From Bacteroidales bacterium (GTDB lineage Bacteria > Bacteroidota > Bacteroidia > Bacteroidales > P3), in the NCBI GenBank assembly GCA_031271725.1, contig JAISVE010000131.1, positions 1-12,621 of the forward strand: a DNA stretch of 12,621 nt, written 5' to 3'. Shown here piece by piece: positions 5,328 through 12,519 of the stretch. Position numbers and translations under genes: made by a program. Within the stretch, counting starts at the first letter, position 1, and the number at the start of each line of letters is the position of its first letter. The notes beneath the pieces are model-generated. The model was not told the origin of the DNA, did no database searches, and saw nothing but the letters and a program-made list of their open reading frames with translations.

Positions 5328-5702
5328 ATGGGATTTTATATATTTATTTCGGTACTTATTTTAATTGTGTGCTTACTTCTTGCACTTATTGTTTTAATTC
5401 AAAATCCCAAAGGCGGCGGGCTTTCCTCCACTTTTGGCGGACAAGGCAACCAATTTCTCGGTGTACGCAAAACAACAGATTTTCTTGAAAAAGGAACATG
5501 GATTCTCGCCGGCTCTTTGCTTGTATTGAGTTTGATTTCAGCATATTCAATACCACGTAATGTTTCATCGGAAGAAGGACCTTCAACCGAACTGACTGTT
5601 GACGAAAATGCTTTGCAGTTACCCGCACTTCCGGGCAATACTCCTGCTCCCGATCAACAACAGCCAACGCAGCAGCCGGAACAGCAACAACCGGTAGAAT
5701 AA
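5328..5702 (+). CDS. secG: Protein translocase subunit SecG
   Basis: 124 residues. Two hydrophobic segments (about 4-24 and 57-75) flank the loop IQNPKGGGLSSTFGGQGNQ (about 25-43), which is the family signature. SecG is the small third subunit of the SecYEG channel in the inner membrane and assists SecA-driven export. The C-terminal tail (about 90-124) is a low-complexity Pro/Gln-rich extension, making it longer than the roughly 75-110 residues seen in many bacteria; such tails occur in Bacteroidota. A clear -7 promoter box precedes it. It is followed by a 106-bp gap before the aminotransferase gene, containing short GC-rich inverted repeats (for example GGGC-ACA-GCCC near 5755) but no convincing terminator. 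Confidence 0.93.
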   Translation: MGFYIFISVLILIVCLLLALIVLIQNPKGGGLSSTFGGQGNQFLGVRKTTDFLEKGTWILAGSLLVLSLISAYSIPRNVSSEEGPSTELTVDENALQLPALPGNTPAPDQQQPTQQPEQQQPVE

Positions 5703-5808
5703 CAGCGCAAAATATTATTGGACACAACATTCCGCCCTGACAAGAGCGGTTGAACGGGCACAGCCCAAACCAGCCCCCAACAGCATATAAACTAAAACTA
5801 TAGCCATA

Positions 5809-7011
5809 ATGTCAGCAATCTCAAAACGAGTAACGTCAATGGTGGCATCCGCCACGCTTGCAATGTCTAAAAAAAGCCGCGACCTCAAAGCGCAGGGCAT
5901 TGAAATAATTGATTTAAGTATTGGCGAGCCGGACTTTACAACGCCCGACTTTATTAAACAGGCAGGCATAAAGGCAATAGAAAACAACTTTTCATATTAC
6001 CCTCCTGTATCCGGCTATGCAGATCTGCAACAAGCCGTTTGCACAAAACTTAAAAGGGATAACAATCTCGAATATACAGCCAATCAGATAATAATCTCCA
6101 ACGGTGCAAAACATTCGTTAATGAATGTTTTTTTAGCAATGGTAGATCCGGGTGATGAAGTGATTATCCCGACACCATATTGGGTTTCCTATCCCGAAAT
6201 GGTGAAATTTGTTGATGGAACGCCGGTTTTCGTAGAAACAACACAGGCAAGCGATTTCAAAATAACCCCCGAGCAACTTGAAAAGGCAATCACTCCAAAA
6301 ACCAAGTTGATGCTTTTCAATTCTCCGAGCAATCCTTCCGGTATGGTATATACAAAAGAAGAATTGAAAGCACTCGCAGATGTTCTGAAAAAATATCCCA
6401 ACGTATATATTGTTTCGGATGAAATTTACGAATTGATTGTTTTTGATACAAAGTTTGAAAGTTTCGGACAATTCGATTTCCTTAAAGACAGAATGATTAT
6501 TATAAACGGTGTGTCAAAGGGTTTTGCAATGACGGGTTGGCGTATCGGATATGTTGCTGCTCCCGTAGAAATTGCTGCTGCATTTAACAAAGTGCAGGGG
6601 CAAATGACTTCCGCTGCATCGTCAATAGCGCAAAAAGCCTCAGTTGCCGCAATGCTTAAAAACCCCGCAGAAGCACCTGAATTGCATGAAATGGTTACCA
6701 CATTTAAAACCCGCAGAGATTTACTTGTAAAAATGCTTCAAGAAGTGAACGGTTTTAAAACCATAACCCCTTCGGGTGCGTTTTATGTGTTTCCCGATGT
6801 GTCGGCACTTTTCGGCAAGTCATATAACGGCAAAACAATAAAAACCGGAGATGATATGGCAACTTTCCTTTTGGAAGAAGCGCATGTTGCCACTGTTGGC
6901 GGCGACTCTTTCGGCAATCCTAAAAACATTCGCCTCTCTTACGCCACTGACACGGAAAGTCTTATTAAAGCAGTAGAAAAAATTAAAGTAGCAGTTTCTC
7001 TTTTGGCGTAA
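5809..7011 (+). CDS. Pyridoxal-phosphate aminotransferase, aspartate aminotransferase type (class I, subgroup Ib)
   Basis: 400 residues, typical for subgroup Ib aspartate aminotransferases. Visible motifs: DLSIGEPDFTTP (35-46), ISNGAKHSLM (96-105), YWVSYPE (124-130), NSPSNPSG (171-178, with N175 contacting the cofactor), SDEIYE (203-208, with D204 and Y207), SKGFAMTGWRIGY (236-248, K237 forms the Schiff base with PLP), SGAFYVFPD (322-330) and IRLSYAT (374-380, R375 binds the substrate carboxylate). The likely reaction is L-aspartate plus 2-oxoglutarate to oxaloacetate plus glutamate. Prephenate or other amino-donor activity cannot be excluded from sequence, so I give no symbol. It lies between secG and a nucleoside phosphorylase gene with no obvious pathway link. 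Confidence 0.93.
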   Translation: MSAISKRVTSMVASATLAMSKKSRDLKAQGIEIIDLSIGEPDFTTPDFIKQAGIKAIENNFSYYPPVSGYADLQQAVCTKLKRDNNLEYTANQIIISNGAKHSLMNVFLAMVDPGDEVIIPTPYWVSYPEMVKFVDGTPVFVETTQASDFKITPEQLEKAITPKTKLMLFNSPSNPSGMVYTKEELKALADVLKKYPNVYIVSDEIYELIVFDTKFESFGQFDFLKDRMIIINGVSKGFAMTGWRIGYVAAPVEIAAAFNKVQGQMTSAASSIAQKASVAAMLKNPAEAPELHEMVTTFKTRRDLLVKMLQEVNGFKTITPSGAFYVFPDVSALFGKSYNGKTIKTGDDMATFLLEEAHVATVGGDSFGNPKNIRLSYATDTESLIKAVEKIKVAVSLLA

Positions 7012-7020
7012 TTGGCGTAA
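7003..7020 (+). repeat. 9-bp tandem duplication over the aminotransferase stop codon
   Basis: TTGGCGTAA occurs twice in a row, so the last codons and stop (Leu-Ala-stop) are duplicated in frame. Diverged CGTAA copies continue to about 7046 at 8-10 bp spacing. Confidence 0.6.
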
Positions 7021-7035
7021 TGCCGTAATTTTTCG

Positions 7036-7043
7036 TAACTTCG
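7036..7043 (+). promoter_or_regulatory. Possible -7 promoter motif for the nucleoside phosphorylase gene
   Basis: TAACTTCG differs from TAnnTTTG at one position and lies 26 bp upstream of the ATG. ATTG at 7011-7014 is 21 bases upstream. It also lies inside the CGTAA-rich repeat stretch, so the match may be coincidental. Confidence 0.3.
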
Positions 7044-7069
7044 TAGATTAACCCCTTAAGAGTTACGTT

Positions 7070-7948
7070 ATGAACGAAAATTTTATTCCTGTATCAGAGA
7101 TGCCGATGGGTGATGACGGCAGTATCTATCACTTGCATTTACACCCCGAACAGATTGCAGATGATATAATTCTTGTTGGCGATCCGGGCAGAGTCCCCAT
7201 AGTATCATCTTTTTTTGATAAGGTTGATATAAAAGTACAAAACCGCGAAATTGTAACCCATACGGGTGAATTCAACGGAAAGCGGATAACTGTGCTTTCA
7301 ACCGGAATGGGTACTGATAATATCGACATAGTTATAAATGAACTTGATGCGCTTGTAAATATTGATCTGAAAACCCGTACCCGCAAAGAAACACACCACT
7401 CATTAAACTTGGTGCGTCTTGGCACAAGCGGCAGTTTGCAGGGAGATTATGAAGTAAACAGTTTCTGTGCTGCCACGCATGGATTTGGGCTTGACGGGCT
7501 CTTGAACTACTACGAAATAAATCCCGAATTGTATGAAAAAGAACTTTTGGAAGAAATTCTAAATCACTTGCAGTTACCACTGGAGTTTGCACGTCCGTAT
7601 ATAGTAAAATGTTCGCAGGAATTGATGGATAAAATCGGTTTCGATATGATTAAGGATATGACTGCAACGGCACCGGGTTTCTTTGCACCGCAGGGACGCA
7701 AGTTACGTCTGCCTTTAGTAATGCCCGACTTGCCTGACAGGCTTACTTCATTTAGAAGCGGCGAAAAAAGATTTGCCAACTTGGAAATGGAAACCTCTGC
7801 ATTATATGGCTTGGGGCGTGGTCTTGGACACAACACTCTAACAGTTTGTGTTCTTATAGCCAACCGCGTGAATAAAACATTTAGCGAAGATTACAAGCCA
7901 TACGTTGCGAAACTTACGCAAACGGTTATTGAAAGGTTGTGCAGGTAA
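7070..7948 (+). CDS. Nucleoside phosphorylase, uridine phosphorylase type
   Basis: 292 residues of the NP-I (PNP/UDP) phosphorylase family. Visible: VGDPGRV (36-42) for phosphate binding, TGMGTDN (78-84), RLGTSGSLQ (116-124, phosphate and ribose site), PQGRK (207-211, with Q208 and R210 in the place where uridine phosphorylases bind the uracil base) and NLEMETSALYGL (237-248, the Met-Glu pair holding the ribose). The reaction is phosphorolysis of uridine (or another nucleoside) to the base and ribose 1-phosphate, in pyrimidine salvage in the cytoplasm. Uridine preference is inferred from the QGR segment; exact substrate range is not proven. It ends 16 bp before the DHH phosphoesterase start, so they may be cotranscribed. 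Confidence 0.9.
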   Translation: MNENFIPVSEMPMGDDGSIYHLHLHPEQIADDIILVGDPGRVPIVSSFFDKVDIKVQNREIVTHTGEFNGKRITVLSTGMGTDNIDIVINELDALVNIDLKTRTRKETHHSLNLVRLGTSGSLQGDYEVNSFCAATHGFGLDGLLNYYEINPELYEKELLEEILNHLQLPLEFARPYIVKCSQELMDKIGFDMIKDMTATAPGFFAPQGRKLRLPLVMPDLPDRLTSFRSGEKRFANLEMETSALYGLGRGLGHNTLTVCVLIANRVNKTFSEDYKPYVAKLTQTVIERLCR

Positions 7949-7964
7949 TTTGGTAAACTTCCTT

Positions 7965-8975
7965 ATGAATACAGAGTTCAAATCCCTAATAGATAAATCA
8001 AACAATATAGTTATAATTTGTCATTTTAATCCGGATGGCGATGCGGTCGGATCATCAATGGCATTGTATAATTATTTGTCGCTTATGGGCAAGGAGTCTT
8101 CTGTTGTTTTTCCTAATCATTATGCAAAAAATCTTTTTTGGTTGGATGAAAAAAAGATAATTGTTATACATGAAAGCAATCAACAAAAAGCAGAGGAAAT
8201 TGTTTCGGAAGCAGATTTAATTTTTTGCCTCGATTTCCAAACATTGGAACGCACTGAAAAATTAGCGGATGCAATTAAGGCATCAAAGGCAAAAAAAGTG
8301 TTGATAGACCACCATATAGATCCTTCTGTTGAACAGTTTGACATGATGTTTTCCAATACAAAAGTGTCATCAACCTGCGAAATGCTTTACAAAGTTATAT
8401 GCAGCGAACTTGATCCGGATATTATCGACAGCACTGTTGCAAATTGCCTTTATGCGGGACTTTGCACCGATACCGGCTCTTTCAGTTTTTCGTGCAGACA
8501 TAAGGAACTTTTTCTTATGATTGCAGATTTGATAGATAAAGGGCTTGACACCGTTCAAGTTCATCAAAATATATTCGACACATATTCACAATGGCGAATG
8601 AAACTTCTCGGATTTTGTTTGGAAAATATGATTGTTAAGCCGGAATATAAAACGGCATACATATATTTAAGCAAGGCTAAAATGAAGGCGCTTCATTACC
8701 AGCCTGGCGATACGGAAGGTATTGTGAACTATTGTTTGAGTATTGAAGGAATATCTTTTGCAGCGTTTTTTACCGAGAGGGAGAGCCGCATTCGCTGTTC
8801 GTTCCGCTCTACGGGTGATGCGGATGTGAATGTTTTTGCAAGGGAGAATTTTGATGGCGGAGGACACAAGAATGCCGCCGGCGCAAGCTCTTTCGTATCG
8901 CTTAAAGAAACGATTGATAAGTTTGAAAAACTTATACCGGAATTTGCGAAAAAAAATGGATTAATAGAAAAGTAA
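7965..8975 (+). CDS. DHH/DHHA1 phosphoesterase, NrnA-like (nanoRNase / pAp phosphatase family)
   Basis: 336 residues from the chosen start. The DHH catalytic motifs are all visible: CHFNPDGDAVGS (19-30), the Asp in CLDFQ (D90), IDHHIDP (114-120) and CTDTG (167-171, D169). The C-terminal DHHA1 domain ends with the substrate-binding GGGHKNAAGAS (298-308). Known members degrade 2-5 nt RNAs or remove the 3' phosphate from pAp using metal ions. An in-frame ATG 60 bases upstream lies inside the preceding gene and adds a basic peptide with no domain; the ATG at 7965, after the phosphorylase stop, is preferred. Two FKBP lipoprotein genes follow closely. Which of oligoRNA or pAp is the main substrate cannot be told. 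Confidence 0.92.
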   Translation: MNTEFKSLIDKSNNIVIICHFNPDGDAVGSSMALYNYLSLMGKESSVVFPNHYAKNLFWLDEKKIIVIHESNQQKAEEIVSEADLIFCLDFQTLERTEKLADAIKASKAKKVLIDHHIDPSVEQFDMMFSNTKVSSTCEMLYKVICSELDPDIIDSTVANCLYAGLCTDTGSFSFSCRHKELFLMIADLIDKGLDTVQVHQNIFDTYSQWRMKLLGFCLENMIVKPEYKTAYIYLSKAKMKALHYQPGDTEGIVNYCLSIEGISFAAFFTERESRIRCSFRSTGDADVNVFARENFDGGGHKNAAGASSFVSLKETIDKFEKLIPEFAKKNGLIEK

Positions 8976-8980
8976 ACGTA

Positions 8981-9481
8981 TTGATTAAAGTTAATATTAT
9001 ATGTTTGCTTATGCTGCTTTCTGTAGCTTGCAATAATCCTGTGGCGACTGTAAAACCGCCTGAAGCTGTAAGCGAAGAGCAATTGTTGCAGGCACACAAA
9101 AAACTTGCCCTTGATGAGCAAATTGAGATAGATGCTTTTATTCGCCGCGCCGGATTAAAGAATATAAAAAAGACGGGAAGTGGGCTTTATGTTTCCATCT
9201 GGGGCTCGGATGGTGTGAAGATAAATTACGGCGATACCGTAAAAATGTTTGCAAGAACAACACTTATTAACGGCGATAAAATTTTTGAAGGATGGCAGGA
9301 AATTATTGTTGGCAAGACAGAAATGATACAGGGATTAAGAGAAGCACTTCAGCTTATAAGTTATGGTGACAGTACACTTTTGATAATCCCCTCGCACCTT
9401 GCTTATGGTTTTTCCGGCGATGGCAATACAATTCCCGCAAGAGCCACATTACTTTATGAATTAAAAATTAGTAACGAATAA
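8981..9481 (+). CDS. FKBP-type peptidyl-prolyl isomerase-like lipoprotein (degenerate FKBP domain)
   Basis: 166 residues with a TTG start 5 bp after the DHH gene stop. The first in-frame ATG (9011) would leave only six residues before the lipobox Cys, too short for a signal peptide, so TTG is preferred: MIKVNIICLLMLLSVAC gives a short basic end, a hydrophobic core and the lipobox with Cys17. The FKBP domain covers about 83-164. Its C-terminal half is well conserved (IPSHLAYGFSGDGNTIPARATLLYELKI), but the N-terminal strand that normally reads like VHYTG is KMFARTTLING, and the usual FD is FE, so catalysis may be weak or lost. It probably acts in the periplasm as a membrane-anchored chaperone or isomerase. 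It is related in kind to GldI-like lipoproteins, but I do not claim orthology. Confidence 0.82.
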   Translation: MIKVNIICLLMLLSVACNNPVATVKPPEAVSEEQLLQAHKKLALDEQIEIDAFIRRAGLKNIKKTGSGLYVSIWGSDGVKINYGDTVKMFARTTLINGDKIFEGWQEIIVGKTEMIQGLREALQLISYGDSTLLIIPSHLAYGFSGDGNTIPARATLLYELKISNE

Positions 9482-9547
9482 CAAATAATAACTCACAATT
9501 CACAAATCACAATCAACAACTCACATAAATAAAACAAAAATAAAATT

Positions 9548-10414
9548 ATGAAAAAAATCTTACAAAGCGGCTTAATAGCCGTAATTGCAATTGCTGCATT
9601 TTCTTGCGGTGGCTTCAAAAAAACAGATGGTGGTCTGCTTTATAAATTCTATCAAAAAAACAGCGATGCCCGTAAAGCGGAGATCGGCGATATTATTGAA
9701 GGTTATGTTATATTAAAGATAGATACGACTGTCTTTTATAAAAACACAGTGCCGGAAAATTTATTTCAGATAGAGGAAGAATCAGTTTTTCCCGGTGATA
9801 TAAATGAAGGTCTTTTACTTTTACATGAAGGAGACAGTGCTTCATTCAGAATAAATATGGATTCTATCCGTAAATATCAAGGAGGAGTAGATCCTTCAAT
9901 CACAGCTGAATATGCAGAATATACAATAAAAGTAACACGTATTCTTACGGAAATGGAAGTTACAAACCAAATGGCTGCTGAGGCGGAAAGAATGAAACCC
10001 GTAGAGGATTCTCTTATTGCTGTCTATATTAAAGACAAGAAACTTAATGTAAAGAAAACCGAGACAGGACTTTATTTTGTTTCCGTTCGTGGTGGCAGCG
10101 GTGCAAAATTCACTACCGGACAAACCGTTAGTATAAATTATATAGGACGCCTGCTTGATGGCAGAGTGTTTGATGGTAATTGGGAAAGTGAACTGAAAAA
10201 AGAAGGAATACCGACAGAAGGAGGAACTTTTAACCCCTTGGAAGTAACCCTTGGAGTAGGTCAGGTTATCCCCGGTTTTGAGGAAGCATTAAGCCTTATG
10301 CAAAAAGGTAGCCGTGCTACGGTAATTATTCCATCGTGGCTTGCTTACGGCGCAGCGGGTACTCGTGGGATTGCTCCGTATAGTTCTCTTGTCTTTGATT
10401 TAGAAGTTAGGTAA
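9548..10414 (+). CDS. FKBP-type peptidyl-prolyl isomerase lipoprotein with two FKBP-like domains
   Basis: 288 residues. The signal peptide ends in a lipobox AAFSC with Cys20. The C-terminal domain (about 187-288) is a good FKBP: VSINYIGRLLDGRVFD (194-209, matching VHYTG...DG..FD), LGVGQVIPGFEEAL (235-248), IIPSWLAYG (260-268) and LVFDLEV at the end. The N-terminal half (about 27-135) looks like a second, strongly diverged FKBP unit: it has IGDIIEGYVIL, EGLLLLHEGDSASFRI and YTIKVTRIL in the same order, but lacks the active-site residues. A helical linker (about 136-170) joins them. The protein probably folds outer-membrane or periplasmic clients. The 66-bp leader upstream is A/C-rich (many ACAA/CACAA units), as is common for highly translated Bacteroidota genes without a Shine-Dalgarno sequence. 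Confidence 0.88.
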   Translation: MKKILQSGLIAVIAIAAFSCGGFKKTDGGLLYKFYQKNSDARKAEIGDIIEGYVILKIDTTVFYKNTVPENLFQIEEESVFPGDINEGLLLLHEGDSASFRINMDSIRKYQGGVDPSITAEYAEYTIKVTRILTEMEVTNQMAAEAERMKPVEDSLIAVYIKDKKLNVKKTETGLYFVSVRGGSGAKFTTGQTVSINYIGRLLDGRVFDGNWESELKKEGIPTEGGTFNPLEVTLGVGQVIPGFEEALSLMQKGSRATVIIPSWLAYGAAGTRGIAPYSSLVFDLEVR

Positions 10415-10532
10415 AATTCCTAAAAATCCAAATCTCTGCGTTGCACTTCGCTTGCAACTCGGTCACGTACTTTAGTACGCTCCCTCGTTGCTCGCTCGTG
10501 CGCCTTGACCTTTGAATTTTTAGAAATTTTAC
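10411..10532. repeat. Long imperfect inverted repeat between the FKBP gene and ispH
   Basis: The outer arms GTAAAATTCCTAAAAATCCA (10411-10430) and the complement of the stretch ending AGAAATTTTAC at 10532 match with two changes over about 20 bp. The inner arms match in blocks (GCAC, GCAAC, CGTAC) around a TTTA centre (10471-10474). Total about 122 bp, overlapping the FKBP stop codon. It could be a REP- or MITE-like element or a large terminator hairpin. No open frame of note lies within it. Confidence 0.6.
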
Positions 10533-10558
10533 AGTGGCGCAACCTTGCATCTAACTAC

Positions 10559-10573
10559 TTTTAGAAATTTTAC
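10559..10573 (+). repeat. Extra copy of the palindrome's right edge
   Basis: TTTTAGAAATTTTAC repeats the 15 bases at 10518-10532 exactly, 41 bp further on and 13 bp before the ispH start, and is again followed by a GC-rich GGCAGCG/GTGGCGC-like sequence. Confidence 0.55.
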
Positions 10574-10585
10574 GGCAGCGTAATA

Positions 10586-11446
10586 ATGAAAATATCTATA
10601 GACGCTTCTTCGGGGTTTTGCTTTGGCGTGGTGTCGGCAATTGAAAGAGCGGAGAAAATTCTTTCATCTGCCGACACAACCTTATATAGCCTTGGCGATA
10701 TAGTGCATAACAGTGAAGAGGTAAGCCGTTTGAAAAGTATGGGCTTAAAGGTTATAGACCATGAGCAATATAAAAGAATGCGCGATATAACCGTACTCAT
10801 ACGCGCACATGGCGAGCCACCGAGTACGTATGAGATTGCGAAAGAAAACAATATCACCCTTATTGATGCAACTTGTCCGATTGTGCTTTCTCTGCAAAAA
10901 AGAATAAAAGCGGGCTACGAAAAAATGCTGTCGCAAAACGGACAGGTTATTATTTATGGCAAAGACGGTCATGCGGAAGTTGTCGGTCTTAACGGACAAA
11001 CGGGCAACAACGCATTGGTTGCAAGTTCATTAAAGGATCTTAAAGGGATAGAATTTAATTGTCCGACAATGCTGTTTTCACAAACAACAATGAATACGGA
11101 CAATTATCGTGCTATAGCAAAGGAAATAGAAGAAGGCTGTAATAGTGAAGGCGGTACGCTTGAAGTGGTTGACAGTATATGTCGAAGCATGAGTACACGT
11201 GCGGAAAAAATTGCGGAATTTGCAAGGAATAATGATGCGGTTGTTTTTGTGAGTGATAAAAAGTCGTCAAATGGGCAATATTTGTATGGCGTGTGTAAGG
11301 AAAATAATAAAAACAGCTTTTTTATAACTTCGTCAAAAGAAATAAACAGAGAGGATTTTTTGAAATATAATTCGGTTGGCATTTGCGGTGCAACTTCAAC
11401 ACCGCGCCGGTTAATGGAGGAGGTTTATAATAAACTATGTACTTGA
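10586..11446 (+). CDS. ispH: 4-hydroxy-3-methylbut-2-enyl diphosphate reductase (IspH)
   Basis: 286 residues, normal for IspH. It catalyses the last step of the methylerythritol phosphate pathway, reducing HMBPP to IPP and DMAPP with a 4Fe-4S cluster. The three cluster cysteines are visible: C12 in GFCFGV, C97 in DATCPIV and C199 in SICRSM. Substrate-pocket residues include H41 (DIVHN), H75 (RAHGEPP), H129 and E131 (DGHAEVVG), T168 (SQTTM) and S227-S228-N229 (KKSSNG). The usual glycine pair before the SSN loop reads VSDKKSSNG here, a small departure. The ATG at 10586 follows the palindromic intergenic region. The stop overlaps the recF start by 10 bases, so recF is probably translationally coupled. 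Confidence 0.96.
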   Translation: MKISIDASSGFCFGVVSAIERAEKILSSADTTLYSLGDIVHNSEEVSRLKSMGLKVIDHEQYKRMRDITVLIRAHGEPPSTYEIAKENNITLIDATCPIVLSLQKRIKAGYEKMLSQNGQVIIYGKDGHAEVVGLNGQTGNNALVASSLKDLKGIEFNCPTMLFSQTTMNTDNYRAIAKEIEEGCNSEGGTLEVVDSICRSMSTRAEKIAEFARNNDAVVFVSDKKSSNGQYLYGVCKENNKNSFFITSSKEINREDFLKYNSVGICGATSTPRRLMEEVYNKLCT

Positions 11447-12519
11447 AAAGTATTTACCTGTATAATTTTAAGAACTTTCATGAGGCAGAACTTGCTTTTT
11501 GTGAAGGCGTGAATTGCTTTATAGGACATAACGGAGCAGGTAAAACAAATCTGCTTGACGCCATACACTATCTTTCATTTACAAAAAGTTATTTCGGCTC
11601 CTTCGATTTGCAGAATATTTTGCACGGCGAGGATAGTTTTTCAGTTACAGGCAGGTACTCAATTGCTGAAAGCGAAGTGCCGGTACAGTGCATACAAAAG
11701 CGAGGCGATAAAAAGATAATGCGCATTGATGGCAAGGCTTACGACAGAATGTCCTTGCATATCGGTAAAATTCCACTTATAATGATAGCCCCGCAGGATG
11801 CGGAGCTTATTATCGGTGGCAGTGATTTAAGGCGCAGATTTATCGATCAGGTATTATCTCAATCGGACAGAGATTATCTTGAATGTTTGCTCGCCTACAA
11901 CCGCGCCCTTACACAACGCAATGCAGCTCTTAAACAGGAAAACGCAGATAACTCTTTGATAGAAATTTTTGATGCGGAACTTATTTCAAATGGAAAAAAA
12001 ATATTTGAGGAAAGAGAAAAGTTTATCAAAAAATTTCTTCCCGTTTTTGAAAAATATTATGAAAAAATGTCGGCAGGATTGGAAAAGGTAAGTATCATAT
12101 ATAATTCTCAATTGCACGAAAATTCTTTTGAAGACATATTACTTAAAAACGCAGACAGAGACAAGTTTTTACAATATACAACAGGCGGCATTCATAAAGA
12201 TGATTTGGAATTTTTAATGAACGGATATCCTGTCCGCAAAATTGGTTCGCAAGGACAGCAAAAATCATTTTTACTTGCTTTGCGCTTTGCGGAATGGGAA
12301 ATTATGTCAAGCAGCATGAACTTAAAACCATTGCTTTTACTTGATGATATTTTTGACAGATTGGATAGTGAACGTTCAAAAAATCTTATGAGTATTATCA
12401 ATGAATTTCCCTTTGGACAAGTGTTTATAAGTGACACAGATAAAAATAGAATGGAAAACTTTCTTTCCGGAAAACACCGTGTTTTTTTCGTTGAAAACGG
12501 CACAATAGTAAATGTATAA
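11437..12519 (+). CDS. recF: DNA replication and repair protein RecF
   Basis: 360 residues, the usual RecF length. RecF is an SMC-like ATPase that binds gapped DNA and with RecO and RecR loads RecA at stalled forks. Visible: N-terminal YLYNFKNF, Walker A GHNGAGKT (30-37), PQDAELIIGGSDLRRRFID (119-137, a RecF-family hallmark region), the ABC signature region GSQGQQKSFLLAL (270-282), Walker B LLLLDDIFD (299-307) and the D-loop DRLD (307-310). The start overlaps the end of ispH by 10 bases; the only sensible start is the ATG at 11437 because the YLKSIYLYNF strand begins there. The 3' end overlaps the next gene by 8 bases. Confidence 0.97.
   Translation: MYLKSIYLYNFKNFHEAELAFCEGVNCFIGHNGAGKTNLLDAIHYLSFTKSYFGSFDLQNILHGEDSFSVTGRYSIAESEVPVQCIQKRGDKKIMRIDGKAYDRMSLHIGKIPLIMIAPQDAELIIGGSDLRRRFIDQVLSQSDRDYLECLLAYNRALTQRNAALKQENADNSLIEIFDAELISNGKKIFEEREKFIKKFLPVFEKYYEKMSAGLEKVSIIYNSQLHENSFEDILLKNADRDKFLQYTTGGIHKDDLEFLMNGYPVRKIGSQGQQKSFLLALRFAEWEIMSSSMNLKPLLLLDDIFDRLDSERSKNLMSIINEFPFGQVFISDTDKNRMENFLSGKHRVFFVENGTIVNV

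Noticed and set aside
5730..5770. Short GC-rich inverted repeats (CCGC...GCGG, GGGC-ACA-GCCC) after secG as a terminator
   Set aside because: Stems are only 4 bp and no T run follows.
5386..7863. Long minus-strand open frames opposite secG, the aminotransferase and the phosphorylase
   Set aside because: All are antisense to well-supported genes and their peptides are composition shadows without domains.
7905..7964. Upstream in-frame ATG extending the DHH protein by 20 residues
   Set aside because: It lies inside the phosphorylase gene, adds a basic peptide without family similarity, and a proper ATG follows 16 bp after that gene's stop.
9482..9547. CACAAATCACAATC-like stretch resembling the CRISPR repeat end (CAAATCACAAC)
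   Set aside because: The stretch is low-complexity A/C-rich leader sequence; the match is short and has no repeat/spacer spacing.
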